A stretch of 64,000 nt of DNA from Glandiceps talaboti (Eukaryota; Hemichordata; Enteropneusta; Spengelidae), in assembly GCF_964340395.1 (NCBI RefSeq), contig NC_135551.1:29904001-29968000 (forward strand), given 5' to 3'. Numbering within the stretch: position 1 is the stretch's first letter; each line of letters opens with the position of its first letter. Both the position numbers and the translations under genes were made by a program. This document shows, piece by piece, positions 1-14,200 of this stretch. The notes under the pieces were generated by a model that saw nothing but the letters and a program-made list of their open reading frames with translations, had not been told where the DNA came from and did no database searches.

Positions 1-1239
1 CGGTTCAACAATGAAGGCTGGTTTTTTATACAAAACAAAACTATTAAGTTCAAGTACAGAGTCATGAAACTTTGTAGGATAACATGGTGAATACTGGTTC
101 ACAATATCAAAGACGATTGATAGTGGACTGTTCTAGATTTGTGTGGGTAAAATAAGGGACCGGTCAGTTTCTTCAGCCTGGGGGGGGGGTCCGGTGGATT
201 GGTAGGGGGGGGGGGGGTCACCCTGTTTTTGAAATTGGCAGTAGGGGGGGTCATGCTGTTTTCAAAATTGTGGATAGGGGGGGGGGGGTCATTGTGTTTT
301 AAATTGTGATGGAAGAAAAAAATCCTTTCTACAATGACATATAGCCTTGTCTGAAATGTGGTACATGTCAATATTTGTTCTTGTCCCTGTTTCTTACATG
401 AATTCTTTAATATTACTTATTAGTTCAAACATAACTATACATATACATATACATGTATTACCTAGCTACCACACTAGTTACAGAACATGTCATGTAAATG
501 CTTGGCTGTTTCACAATCAATGCTTCACTTATATTGCAGTTTGGGGCAAAAGTGAACTTGAAGGTTTCGTAATGGCAATTTTCATAGATAGTTTATAAAT
601 GAATTTAATCTAAATTGTTCTACTCGTCATGTTATTGACACTACAAATCACCACATCTCATCAGATTCCAGTTTCTATTATACACTAGGTATGACCACCT
701 AAAGTTCTCTAACATACCGGTGACTTTATTATACATATATTAATGCCCCTATACTAATGTTACATGTCTATTTTATGTGATATAGGAAACTCATTTAAAA
801 CATACAATTAGGTTAGCTTTTCGAAGCTTGGAAATATTACCTCAAAGGTTATGAATAACCTAAACATTGCCTTAGTATCTCAAGCAAAAAACTCCATATC
901 TGCCAGGGGGAAAACCCCAAGGACTTCCTCACCCCCAGAGGTCACTCATGCATTCAACCAACAAGTGGGTAATATAAAGACACTAGTAACCTGTTCTAGA
1001 TTTGTGTGGGTAATTACTCCTGTCTTGATTTGATTACAATATGGTTGTATAAACTCTAAGCTTTGTCAACTCTTTCTAATGCATCACTCTTAATGTCAAT
1101 ATACTGTTATTCATTTGAATTTAAAAGCAAACTAAACAGTGTAAAGTTTATGATACCAGGTCACAACAAGGAATGGTGTAATACTAAGATAACAATGTCT
1201 GAATGATAGAATTCCAACAAACTAATTGTAAATACTTAC
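1..1239 (-). other. Myosin VI intron 14 (partial)
   Basis: No further exon is recognisable. At 179-290 a roughly 45-bp sequence is repeated about three times, each copy carrying a G-run of 7-13. The 23-bp or so string CTGTTCTAGATTTGTGTGGG plus flank occurs at about 128-151 and again at 989-1012. The remainder is AT-rich and unremarkable. Confidence 0.5.
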
Positions 1240-4200
1240 AGTTTGATAGCAGACAGCACCAGCAAAATGTCGAATCAGGAACCCTTCATCATCTCTGACA
1301 TTTCTATGAATTGTAAGTGGTGATTTACGGGGCACCTAGGGAGTAAAGATATTGAAAATGATGATTTACAGGGTACTTAGGGGGCAAAGATATATCTCAA
1401 ATTGTAAGTGATGATTAACGGGGAACCTAAGTCACCTAAGTGGTAAAGACATACCCTACATTGTAAGTGGTGACTTACAGGTCACCTAGGAGGTGAAGAC
1501 ATCCTCCATTGTGTAAGATTTACGGGTCATATGAATTTGACAATATATATTTATCATCCTGAGAGGAATAAGAGCTAAGCTAGATAATTTTACAATGCAA
1601 ATGTAATAATACTTACAGCAAGTCGAAAGTTATCTTTATGTTTGATGTGTATATTACTTGTAAAGTTGTTGGGGCTAGCTCTGGGTAGTTTACTTTCTTC
1701 ATCTAACAGGTCCATGATACCACCTGGTCTCACCTCAATCATATCTATATGGGGTTCAAATTACATTTATTTACATAGTTTAGCATAATAGTTCATAATA
1801 CCACCTGGTTTCAACTCATTGATATCTATATAGCAGTAAACGTTACATTGATTTACATATTTTAGTAAAATATTTTACTCTTACACCTGGTTTGAACTAT
1901 TTACAGGTTGGAATTACAGGTTTTTATTACTTTTTAACTGGACAGCAGAATTTCATAAAAGATTTAAAACTTGACTAGACCTTCTTACCTATTGTGTCTT
2001 GGTTATCTACATAGCTGACGTGAGCAATACCCAGGCCTTCTTTCTTGTACAGTTCTTGTTCCTGGGTAAGTCAGAAAATGGACAGTAAAAAAACACAATC
2101 TTCAGAGATGGCTTACACTCAGACTATAGGCATAGTACCTCACAGTGGTGGCTTATACTTAGACTATAGGCATAGTACATTGTACCTCAGAGTGGTGGCT
2201 TACACTGGTGGCATATTGTGACAGTATTCCATGAAGCATGAGTGCAAACTTTGAACAACATTTTTCAACCTGTTTTTACACTGTATTCTGTTTTCATTTA
2301 GTTATGTTTTATGTCATATTGGCCTGTGGCCTAACATTGACAACAAACTTCACAACAAGTTGAAAATTTAAACTATCTTTTACTTACCTCTTTCAAGACT
2401 CTCTTGTTGAAAAACTGCTGCAGTTTCTCATTACAGTAATTGATACAGAACTGTTCAAAGCTATTGAGTTGAAAATATTCAAATCCTGCGATATCGAGTA
2501 CACCAATATAGGTAGAGGATGTCTTGAACGGAAAGCATCGGTTGACACGTTCCACAATATAATCAAACAGTCTGGAGTAGATAGCCTTAGCCAGGGCATC
2601 TCTGGCATGCGTGGCTTGGTCTTTACGTAAGGGAACCCTGGAAATAAAGCACATTAGTTAGACTGGGTCTACATGTAAAGGAACCCTGGAAATAGAACAC
2701 ATTCGTTAGACTGGGTCTTTATGTAAGGAAACCCTGGAAATACAAAATAGTTACTTGGATACCATTTGGCTTTGTTGAACATAAACTTTATATATGATCT
2801 TGTCTGTATCAAAGATGTACACCATAACATTTTAACTTACTAATCATATTCTGAATTTTTACAACAAATATGGCCACCATTTGGTTGTTGTCATGGTGAA
2901 GAAATGAAGTAAGGGTGACCCTGTTCCCCCCCCCCCCCCCTGTTTCTTATTACCCAACTAAACCAAATTTTCAGCTCCAATATCAAAATAATTTTTTTGC
3001 CCCCCCCCTGCCCCCCAATATTTTGTGGAACAGCACCCTCTCTGGCAATAATAAGCAAGTGTCTGGACTGTCGATGTCATCTACAGTCATGGTGGTGACA
3101 ATGACACTTGTTCACAAACAGAGCATTTCTTTCATGACAAGTTATTCAAGTGGGGGGGGGGAGGACAGACATATACACACACAGGGACATCTGTACTGAC
3201 ATACACAAAGAAACATCTGCATTAACACATACTGACAGACATACACATGTACATCTGTATTGACATACAACATACACATATACATAAACACACACATGTA
3301 CATCTGTATTGACACACAACATACACATATACATACACACACATGTACATCTGTATTGACATACAACATACACATATACATACATGTACATCTGTATTGA
3401 CATACAACATACACATATACATACACACATGTATATCTGTATTGACATACAACATACACATACACACATGTACATCTGTATTGACATACAACATACACAT
3501 ATACATACACACACATGTACATCTGTATTGTCATACAACATACACATATACATACACACACATGTACATCTGTATTGACATACAACATACACATATACAT
3601 ACACACACATGTACATCTGTATTGACATACAACATACACATATACACATATGTACATCTATATTGACATACAACATACACATATACATAGTTACACACAT
3701 ATGTACATCTGTATTGACATACAACATACACACACATGTACATCTGTATTAACATACAACATACACATACACATACACACATATGTACATCTGTATTGAC
3801 ACAACATACACACATGTACATCTGTATTGACATACAACATACACACATATGTACATCTGTATTGACATACAACATACACATATACACATATGTACATCTG
3901 TATTGACACAACATACACACATACATACACACACATGTACATCTGTATTGACATACAACATACACATACATACATACATACATACATATATACACACACA
4001 TGTACATCTGTATTAACATACAACATACACATATACACACATGTACATCTGTATTGACATACAACATACACACATGTACACCTGTATTGACATACAACAT
4101 ATACATACACACATGTACATCTGTATTAACATACAACATACACACATGTACATCTGTATTAACATACAACATACACACATGTACATCTATATTGACATAC

Positions 4201-5404
4201 AACATACACACACACATGTACATCTGTATTAACATACTTAATCAATGTTCCTCTTCCACCACCTTTAGCTGTCTGCATAATTCTTGTTGTCAGACTTTCT
4301 CTTAAATCTTCAGCATCAACCATCATCAACTCAGCTGTTAGTTTAAGTGCTTTTTCAGCTCCAGGAGATACCATACTCCCACCTTTAATAACAAGTAACT
4401 TCACTTTTATCAAACAGATCTTTATTTATCCATACCAAAATTTCAATATTTGACGATACATTTGTATATCAACGTCATATCATGTGTTGAGATTATAGTT
4501 GAAGTACACTTTTAACATTATTTCAAAATGAACAGTTTTCTATATTTTACAATTCAACCCTTACGTTAAATATCATGGCATAGACTTCACATTGTCAAGT
4601 AAACATACTTCTCCTCAGGCTTGGAAACTCTACCATCTGTTCTACAGATCTGTCACCTTCTCTTAGCTAGCCTAGTAGATTTTTCAGATAACTGAATTTT
4701 TGTAAATTTTTATCCACTGAGAGGATTTGTCGTCTTCTTTCTTTTCAGTCTTTATTTTCTTATTATACAAGTGTAACAATAATGTGATAAATCATATCAA
4801 CTTGATTTTGTAAGACAACGAAACAGAAAATGGTTTTATTCCACTGCCTGAGAATATTAAATCCATTATTTTTTTTCTAAAAACCTTAAAACTATTTAAA
4901 ATTTCACCTGTGAACTAGTGGATAAATAAATGTACCATATTCATCCATGTTTTTCTGTCTAACATCTGTTTCAATTCAATAATATGCAAATTTATGCAAA
5001 TTTAGTAAATGCTATGTATTTTGTATGAAATCCAGATGGTTTAAGGTGCGGATGAACATGGCAATTCAATTTTATTGTGCAAATTGTGTGATAATTACAG
5101 TCATTTTTTTACACAAATGATAGCCATGCATTAAATAAAGTAAAAAAATGTTAAATTATTGTATTAAAAAAAAACCAGTACAAGCATAAAACACTATTAC
5201 AATACAGAACACCTGAAATAATAAAAGAAATCTACTAAGTGACCTTGGTATGAGGTAGAGTCTGTTGAGGTCACAGCTGTAGCAGAAGTAAGGAAAATCA
5301 TAGCAATATTAGAAACCAGGATTATGTGGATGAAAATAATATTCAATGGTTAAAACAGGCCTTCATTGAACACATAGCCCCCAAACCCCTTCCTTTCAAT
5401 GAAG

Positions 5405-5446
<42 letters not shown>

Positions 5447-8400
5447 TCCTCTAGCTAATTATGTCCAAATGAGAAACACATTAGGAGATTAGGTGGATGA
5501 AAATATAATGGTCATTGCTGTAATAAGTCACTCAAACTCCTTCCCTTTCATCGGTAATTGAATCAAAATTAGATCTGATATTCTGACTTTATACTCAAGT
5601 CTCTGATGTTGTATCAGTTTTTATGTGAATAAAAAGTGTGTTTGTGTGAAATAGTGACCTGAGTGAGTGACTGTTTACATTCCGGTGATCACCTAAGCCT
5701 TTGGGAGACAAGCTCGTGTTTGAAAAACGAAAACCTCTAGAGGAAAAGGTGCCAGTCTAATCTACATTAAAAACTGACATTTTGGTGGATTTGCTAATCC
5801 TTTTTTCCCCAGTGAAATTTGTCATGTGACCAGCATGTTATAATATACCATGTTAATTTGAGACAAGCAAATGACATTAATTTATCAAGTGCTACACCTC
5901 AGGGAATATTCACATGGGTCCAATCAGGTGACACAAATTTGTCATGTGACCCATGAAAATTCACATGCCCCAATCAGATGGCACCAATATGTCATGTGAC
6001 TTATTAAAATTCACACAGGCCAAATCAGATGTCATAAATTTATCATGTGACCCATGAAAATTCACAGCCCAATCAGATGGCACCAATATGTCATGTGACT
6101 TATTAAAATTCACACAGGCCCAATCAGATGTCATGATACATTTGTTTAAAAAGATTCAGATCCAAAAGAGAAAAATCACAAAAACGTACTTTGTGAGGTT
6201 GACTAATACGACAATAATTCACCAGAAATTTGTGAAGGGAAGAAAATGTAAAAGAATCTCTTGATTAAACCAGTATGCTGATACAAATGTGGTGTTGTTA
6301 TAGTTACCTTTTGAATCTTCTGAACAATCTTCCATTAATATGTTACCAAGGTGTAAAACACCTGCCACAACACGAAACATATCCATTTTTTCATCATTTG
6401 TAACTCCCAATTTATGAATAGCATCGTCCATTTTCTTGAAATCTTTAACATCGTCAAGGATAATGTCTGTCATACCACCTTCCTTCTTGTACTGTAAGGA
6501 TAGGAAAACATAAAATGAATTAATATTAGGGATTCAAATGTAAAACTGTACGTACCTTTGAAACCTTCTGTGAGGGTCAACAGGTTTTGTTCTTTTAATA
6601 AATGTCTTGTGATATTACATACAAATTTATAACAAAGTGTATCACCACAACACATTAACATCAGTAGGATAATTACACTGTCACTGACAGTTGTGTTTAG
6701 TTGCATCACATACAGAACATAACATAAAATGTCTCCTTTACATGTGGTGAATACATGCACATAAAACACTGTGAAATTTATCTGCTACAGTATTTGAAAT
6801 ATGGGTGTCACTTTTTACACACTCTTTCAGTGATTGTACATATATCTTGCATAAATTGTATTAAGGGATGAACATTGACGTAACTGTGCAAGTGTCTGTA
6901 TTCTAATATATTTTTGCAATTTGTCAAAGTTTGGTCTGTATGTGTGTGTATGTGTGTGTGTGTGAGAGTGTGTGTGTGTGTATGTATGTGTGCGTGTGTG
7001 TGCATGTGTATGTGTGTGTATGTATGTATGTGTGTGTATGTGTGTACCTACATACATACATGTGTTTGTGTATGTACATATGTATGCCCAATTTCTTTGA
7101 TTATTGTGTAATTATGATATTGCATTTTCTTTCATTTTTATAAAAAAATTACAACCTTGTACAGTATAGAGGCTACACTTTCAAGAGTAAATGAGTACAA
7201 ATGAAAAATACCTCTCTATAAATAGCACCCACTAATAAACATCAACAATATTACAGAAATATTGGTGTTTGGCAAACTTCCTGTTATCTTTTTCTGACAT
7301 TTTCTTTGCATCAAAGAACCTTCCCGTTCAGTTTACATGTATCTACTTCCTAACTGCATTGTTGCCATAGAGGGCGCTATTTAAGAATGATATCTATCAC
7401 TTCAAATACAAATCACTTATTATAACAATAATAACATACAGGGCTCAAAATTAACTTTTTTCCTTTCATAACAAGCTGCAAACTATGGTAGCCTAAGTAG
7501 GCTACAAGTTAGTACAACCTCCAAACTATGGTAGCCTAAGTAGGCTACAACCTCCAAACTATGGTAGCCTAAGTAGGCTACAACCTCAAAACTATGGTAG
7601 CCTAAGTAGGCTACAACCTCCAAACTATGGTAGCCTAAGTTGGCTACAACCTCCAAACTAGGGTAGCCTAAGTAGGCTACAACCTCCAAACTATGGTAGC
7701 CTAAGTAGGCTACAACCTGCAAACTATGGTAGCCTAAGTAGGCTACAACCTCCAAACTATGGTAGCCTAAGTAGGCTACAATCTCCAAACTATGGTAGCC
7801 TAAGTAGGCTACAACCTCCAAACTATGGTAGCCTAAGTAGGCTACAACCTCCAAACTAGGGTAGCCTAAGTAGGCTACAACCTCCAAACTAGGGTAGCCT
7901 AAGTAGGCTACAACCTCCAAACTATGGTAGCCTAAGTAGGCTACAACCTCCAAACTATGGTAGCTTAAGTAGGCTACAACCTCCAAACTAGGGTAGCCTA
8001 AGTAGGCTACAACCTCCAAACTAGGGTAGCCTAAGTAGGCTACAACCTCCAAACTAGGGTAGCCTAAGTAGGCTACAACCTCCAAACTAGGGTAGCCTAA
8101 GTAGGCTACAACCTCCAAACTATGGTAGCCTAAGTAGGCTACAACCTCCAAACTAGGGTAGCCTAAGTAGGCTACAACCAAACTACTGCAGCCCAATGGT
8201 AAGAATTGGTAGTCTGTGGATGCAGGACCAACATTAATTTTGAGCCCTGACATAAAGTGTGACCTTGAGAACAATGACACATTCAGACAGCTACATTGAC
8301 ACCTTTACTCTTCAAATGGAATATTGTACTTACGTTCATATCATATGGTTCAGAGTTGAATAAAAAGTTTAGTGGTGGTCGAAAGCAAAGTACAAAACAA

Positions 8401-11051
8401 ATTCAAACTTAAGTGAGAATGTTTGTTAATTAATAAGAAAAATTAGCAAAATAATACCGTGAATATATTATTGTTAAAGTATAAACTTAGAATTGTACTT
8501 AATACAAACAATAATTGTAAATAATATTGAATAAAAGGCAAAGTTAAATAAAGGTTTATAAAATATTTGCCAAAAACTGTCTCTTTGTCTGTTTTCTGGT
8601 TTGACAAAAATCTCACTATCATTGCTACATTTCCTTTTGCAGATTGTCACACTGTAAATAATTTGGCAACTATCTGCTAACATACAGGTAAAACAGGGAA
8701 TATTCGCCAGAAGACTGTACATAACATATACATTGTAATGATGAAAGTCAATCATTTAGCAAACTGAGATTGTTGTTTTACACACTGGACAAGAGTATAT
8801 TTATTACTGAACACAGCAGGATTGTGATTGAAGAGAATTTTATTTATGGTCATTCACTTTTGAACTTTTCTCAATAACCACCACGCTGTCTTCAGTACTA
8901 AAAGTGTTATTATCTATCAAGGTAAAACAACAGCTTACAACTTGTACACTGATCAACTTTGATCATAAAATGTATTTGTTACATATACTCTTCTGACAAG
9001 CACTGCCTGTTTTAGCTGTAATAGTATTTCTGTTAAGATATGAAGATAATTAGCAATTGTTGATGAGATTTTTTGTGGAGTCAGATGATGAAATGTAGCA
9101 ATATTTTTAGTAAGATTTATTCATTCTGTGCCTACTCAAAAATCTGAATCAGATTGGTTTGAATCAGCTCCCCTTTCCCATCATGCAATACAACTGGTGT
9201 TGAAGTAATTTACTTTGAATCAAATGGGGTGTAGTGGGGGATGGGGTAGGTTGGGGTAGGGTGGGGTGGGGTTGGGTGGGGTGGGCATGGCAAATCGATT
9301 CACAGTAAATCTACTTCTAATAAACAGACAAAGCTAAGTTCTGGCAATAAAATTAGTTGTGTAACATAAGAAAAGAAAAGTTTTTAAAGGAAACTATTAT
9401 GACAATCTCTGTAGAAGAATTTTGCCTACCTGAGCACTCTTCCTGTTCTCAGGCAACTTAGCAGCTGTCTCCTTGGTTGTAAAATATTGTGTATTGCCTT
9501 TCTTTAAGTACTGTAAGGTATACAGAAATCATTTGAAGTTAGGCTTGGTAAATATAACAAACAAATTCTATCAATATTTATTTACGTTGTATTTGTTACT
9601 TTTTCTTTAGATAATTACTGGGAAAACAGTCGAAGATAATTGTCCATGTTTGGTATTATTGTACAATTTATACATTAATTTCAAGCTCAAAGAAAGCTGC
9701 AGTTAATGCCTGTCTTACTTTCATGGAAATGAAAAATCTTGCCCTTAAAACCTGCTTTGTATTTTAATTTTGTGTATAAAGCAACATATAGTAATATTCC
9801 TTCTTTGTAACTGTAAGATAGGAGGTGTCATTCCACCCTCTGTCACTGGTCTGCACCCTTCTAGGGTTTCGTTTGTTTTTACTGAGTTACCAAGACCAAG
9901 ATACCAAGCAACAGATAAAGAAGCTATACATACAACATAATCATCTGGTGTTGTGATGTGGAATTTCTGTCGGAGTTCTTCTGAAGCACCTGCACAAATT
10001 CTGTAGAATACATGGTAATTTCTTTCCTCTTTACTTTGTCCTACAATACGAGACTTCTCTAGAAGGTAGTGAGACACATAGCCTCCTACTACAGTATTCT
10101 GTGAAAAAAATACAACATTCAGAAGGAATTCTGATGACATGGAGGTTGTCACTTGGCATTATTAGGCTACAGATATACTGTCAACCTGGACATTTTCACA
10201 AAAGATTTATTTTTGCTAATTTCACTAGAAAACAAAAATACAAAAACAAGTAGTGATTAAATTTCCTTCTTGTACATGAAAACAATGTGCTAGTCTGGTA
10301 ATTCATAAAAATTAGTATTTAAGAACTAGCTGAAGACTAAAATCGCATTTTTTCTTTGTTTGACTATATGAGTCCTAGAAAATTGTAGTGTAGGACCCAT
10401 GATTCACTTGAGATGTGGAGATAATCACCAATTTCTATCATTATTTTTTCCAGAACATCATGAATCCTTGACTACAACTGAATCAATAAATAAAACACAG
10501 ATACTGCATGCACAGCAAAGAAAGACTTTCATATACAGAGTAGTAGGGTTGTTGTTGATCTTCTTCATAGTAGTGTGGATCCTCATTAGTCCGAGTATTA
10601 TCCCACAATCCACACATGTACTGAGGCATGACAAATTATAAAGACCGAGCCCCATCCCTCAACAGCTTGCTGACTCTTTTTGTCTAAATCAAAAATACAG
10701 AACCAGTAAGTTCATAATTTCTTGGTCACACTTTCTTACCTTGTTGTTAAAGTGCATCTCTACAAATTTTCCAAATCGACTACTGTTATTATTTCTCATA
10801 GTTTTAGCATTGCCAAAAGCTTCCAATAAAGGATTGGCCTCTACAATTCTCTGTTCTATAACACCGGCTCCAGATCCATGGGATTCTGTCAGGTATCTGT
10901 AAATATAAACATTTTATATTATCAATGAAACCATGCATGTCAGCTGTACAAGACACTCTACACAGTAAATCATATACACACAGGAATTCCCCATCAGTAT
11001 AATATCAATGAAATCAAATGCAATGCCCAAGACACTGTATACAATAATTAT

Positions 11052-11086
<35 letters not shown>

Positions 11087-11200
11087 TGCAGAGACTAACA
11101 CAGACAGAGACAAGCCAGCCAGAGACAAAAAGCCAGCCAGACAGACATAGACAAACAGACAGAGACAAACAAACAAACAGAAAGACAGAGACAGACAGAC

Positions 11201-11231
<31 letters not shown>

Positions 11232-14200
11232 CAGACACAAACAAGCATTCCATGTTTTCCTCCTATGTGTTTCTGATTTCTGCTACTCTCTTTGTTCGAA
11301 GTATCTCTCACTCATTGGACAGACACTGTTCACCCACAGTCTGCTCCCAGATAAAACACTCACCTTAGAATGTATTTAGTTGATTCTGTCTTTCCAGAAG
11401 TATCACTCACTCATTGGACAGACATTGTTCACCCAAAGTCTGCTCCCAGATAAAACACTCACCTTAGAATGTATTTAGTTGATTCTGTCTTTCCAGCGCC
11501 ACTTTCACCACTCACTACAATAGCTTGACTCTGCTTGTAAACCTTCATATCTCTAAAAGCTTTGTCAGCTGTTATAAACAACAAAACCAGTGTCAGAGTG
11601 TGAACAAATCATGAAAGAACTCACGATTAAGTGAATATCTTCACAAACTTTTCCTCTTTTTGGTATCAAAACACACTTCAGATGCTTAGAGATTACATAA
11701 AGTATTATCAGAAGTCACCTGATCTAAAGAAAATGTCATGTGACTACAACTGTAACAAACTTCTTGAACAGTCACATGACCAACCATAAAAGTCATGTGA
11801 CTAATATTAAAATGATGGCTGTTGATTGGTATAACATCATGACTGTTTCAAACAAGCTGAAACTTTGCAGAGATGAAAATTATGGACAATGCAGCAAATT
11901 GAATATGAATATATGTACTTGACCCAAGGTCTACATACCAATGGCAAACACATGAGGTGGGAGTACGCCGAGAGATTTTCCTTGATATTTCTTGATAACT
12001 TCTTTGGAATAAAGCTTTGGCATATCACTGTAGGGATTAACAGCTATAAGGATATTGGCAACATAGGTCTGTGTAATAGAAAACAAATAACATATTATCA
12101 TTTCTAGCTAGCTATGAGAATATTGGCAAAATGCAAACGTTGCGACAAGGATAAAATACCATGATTTGTAATAATAATAATAATATAATATCTTTACTGG
12201 TGAATATTTTTCCCACTAAAATCAAAATCTCGTAAAAACACTTTCATCTTGCGTACCGTAGTTTTAAAATCAACACAAAATAGACTCATCAAAACAGCTT
12301 ATGTCAGTGTCTCTTTCTGCATCGCATTACTGTTCACATATACGTTGACAATGTTGCAGGCCAGCTTATATCTCTTTTTAGTGTCTCTTTCTCCATTGCA
12401 TTACTGTTCACAAATATGTTGACAATGTTGCAGGCCAGCTTATGTCTCTTTTCAGTGTCTCTTTCTCCATCGCATTACTGTTCACAAATACGTTGACAAT
12501 GTTGCAGGCCCCATTTACAAAATTTATTGTAGTGTACTTGGTACTTACATAAATTTGATTTTTCTTGTATCTAAGTCTGAGATTGTTAAGCAGTGTGGCT
12601 TCATTCAGGTACATTAAGGCACCTACAAAGAAAACAAACAAAATAAGATAAAATATGAATTATCATATACTGACATGTATAATCAGGTTCCTATCATTGT
12701 TGTAAATCACAGCCTCTTTCACGACATCATCCAAGATGCACGGTATTTCGTTGCTTCTGCAGAAATAATTTTTTTGGCTTGTGAGAATGATTCCTATATA
12801 TTACTATGGCGAAACTGTATCTGTGCAATATTTGTCCATGTCATACACCCAGTGTCACTTTGTAAATTATAGAAAAATGTCTTCATTTCCTAATTTGCTT
12901 ATAGAGTTACTCCATTATATCAAATTTGTTCAAACATATTAATTATAATGTGTATTTTTTATGGTCTTTTTTGTTGAGCATAAGTAGTTTTCCAAATCCA
13001 TCTCGCTAACTCTTTAGATTTGATGGTTTTTCTTGTTGTCAGTGTTTTGTTGAGGGCAGTAAGCAAGTAAAATCTACCAAGGTTCCCCAGTTATTCACTG
13101 AGGTTCCCAAACAAAATTATGATAGATTGTATGGGAAACTATTCAACTTTTACCCCTTTCTGTTATCATGGTTCCCCAACCTTAGCAAAAACACTGGTTG
13201 TAGAAGGGAAACTTTGAAATCCATATTCAAATTCAAATTCAAGAGACAGCAGTCCATAACGCTTTATAATTTGCTGTATTCAAGTTTTGCATGTTTATGA
13301 CAATTTAAATCTGTTATTTCTGTATAGATTTTTTTTCCCCTGATCCTAAAATATCTTAACAATCAGAGGTATTGTCACATGAAATATTGTTCACACTGGT
13401 TCTATACCCTGTGAATCAGCAATGTACATTATACCTGTACATACTATTTCTACACTGTATGTCAACAGCTGTGTGAAACTGTATTCCGACACCATACCTT
13501 AAAGGTATCATGTACATACATGTATCTAAATATAAAATGTGTATAGGTTAAATTTACCTTTTTACGTTTAAACACTATTTCACTTCATATAACAATTATA
13601 ATAAAATGTATTGATGCACAGTTTTTATTCTTCTGTTAGAGTCTTAATTTTCAGAACCTTGGTAACAGAACTCTATGATGTTATCATGTACACATGCCAG
13701 TGTGAGTAATCGGGGTACTTGCATTCAGCTGCACTTTCACTGGAATACAGTGACTACTGTGAACAGTCACAAAATACTCTGAATATGCCACACTTACACT
13801 CATATATCATCAGATACTGTAATATTATTATTTTGCACTATTTTGCGGAACTGGTGATACTATGCAAACAGGACATAAACTAGTCACCATTTACATACTA
13901 AGTTTATTAAGGGTACTATCCAGTGTTCTAATTTTTGCTATAAATTAATATACAAAACTTTAAATACAGTATCTTGATTTATTTTATTAAGTTCTCTTTA
14001 TTATTTATGTACCAGTGATTACATAATAAAGAGAACTACACATACTAGTGGTATTTTCACTGCAGTGTAATACTGAAAACATTATTGCATACCCTGCATG
14101 GAAACGATATGCAAGTGAGGATATCGTTCACTACACATACACACAAAATCTGTTGTATGATTTTTATGATATTTATGGAAATTTGCCATTTCAGATAAAC

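Noticed and set aside
3142-4235. Cys/Val/Tyr-rich and Ile/His/Thr-rich frames
   Set aside because: Low-complexity translations of the CA/TG-rich minisatellite next to exon 10.
7473-8178. CRISPR-like array of palindromic repeats
   Set aside because: Units are contiguous with no unique spacers, in a eukaryotic intron.
7483-8280. 265-codon frame with a repeated [11 protein letters not shown] motif
   Set aside because: Translation of the 33-bp palindromic minisatellite inside the transposon-like element.
9745-9933. Extension of myosin exon 7 to a stop
   Set aside because: Similarity to myosin VI stops at the GTATGT donor, and exon 8 continues the protein in phase.
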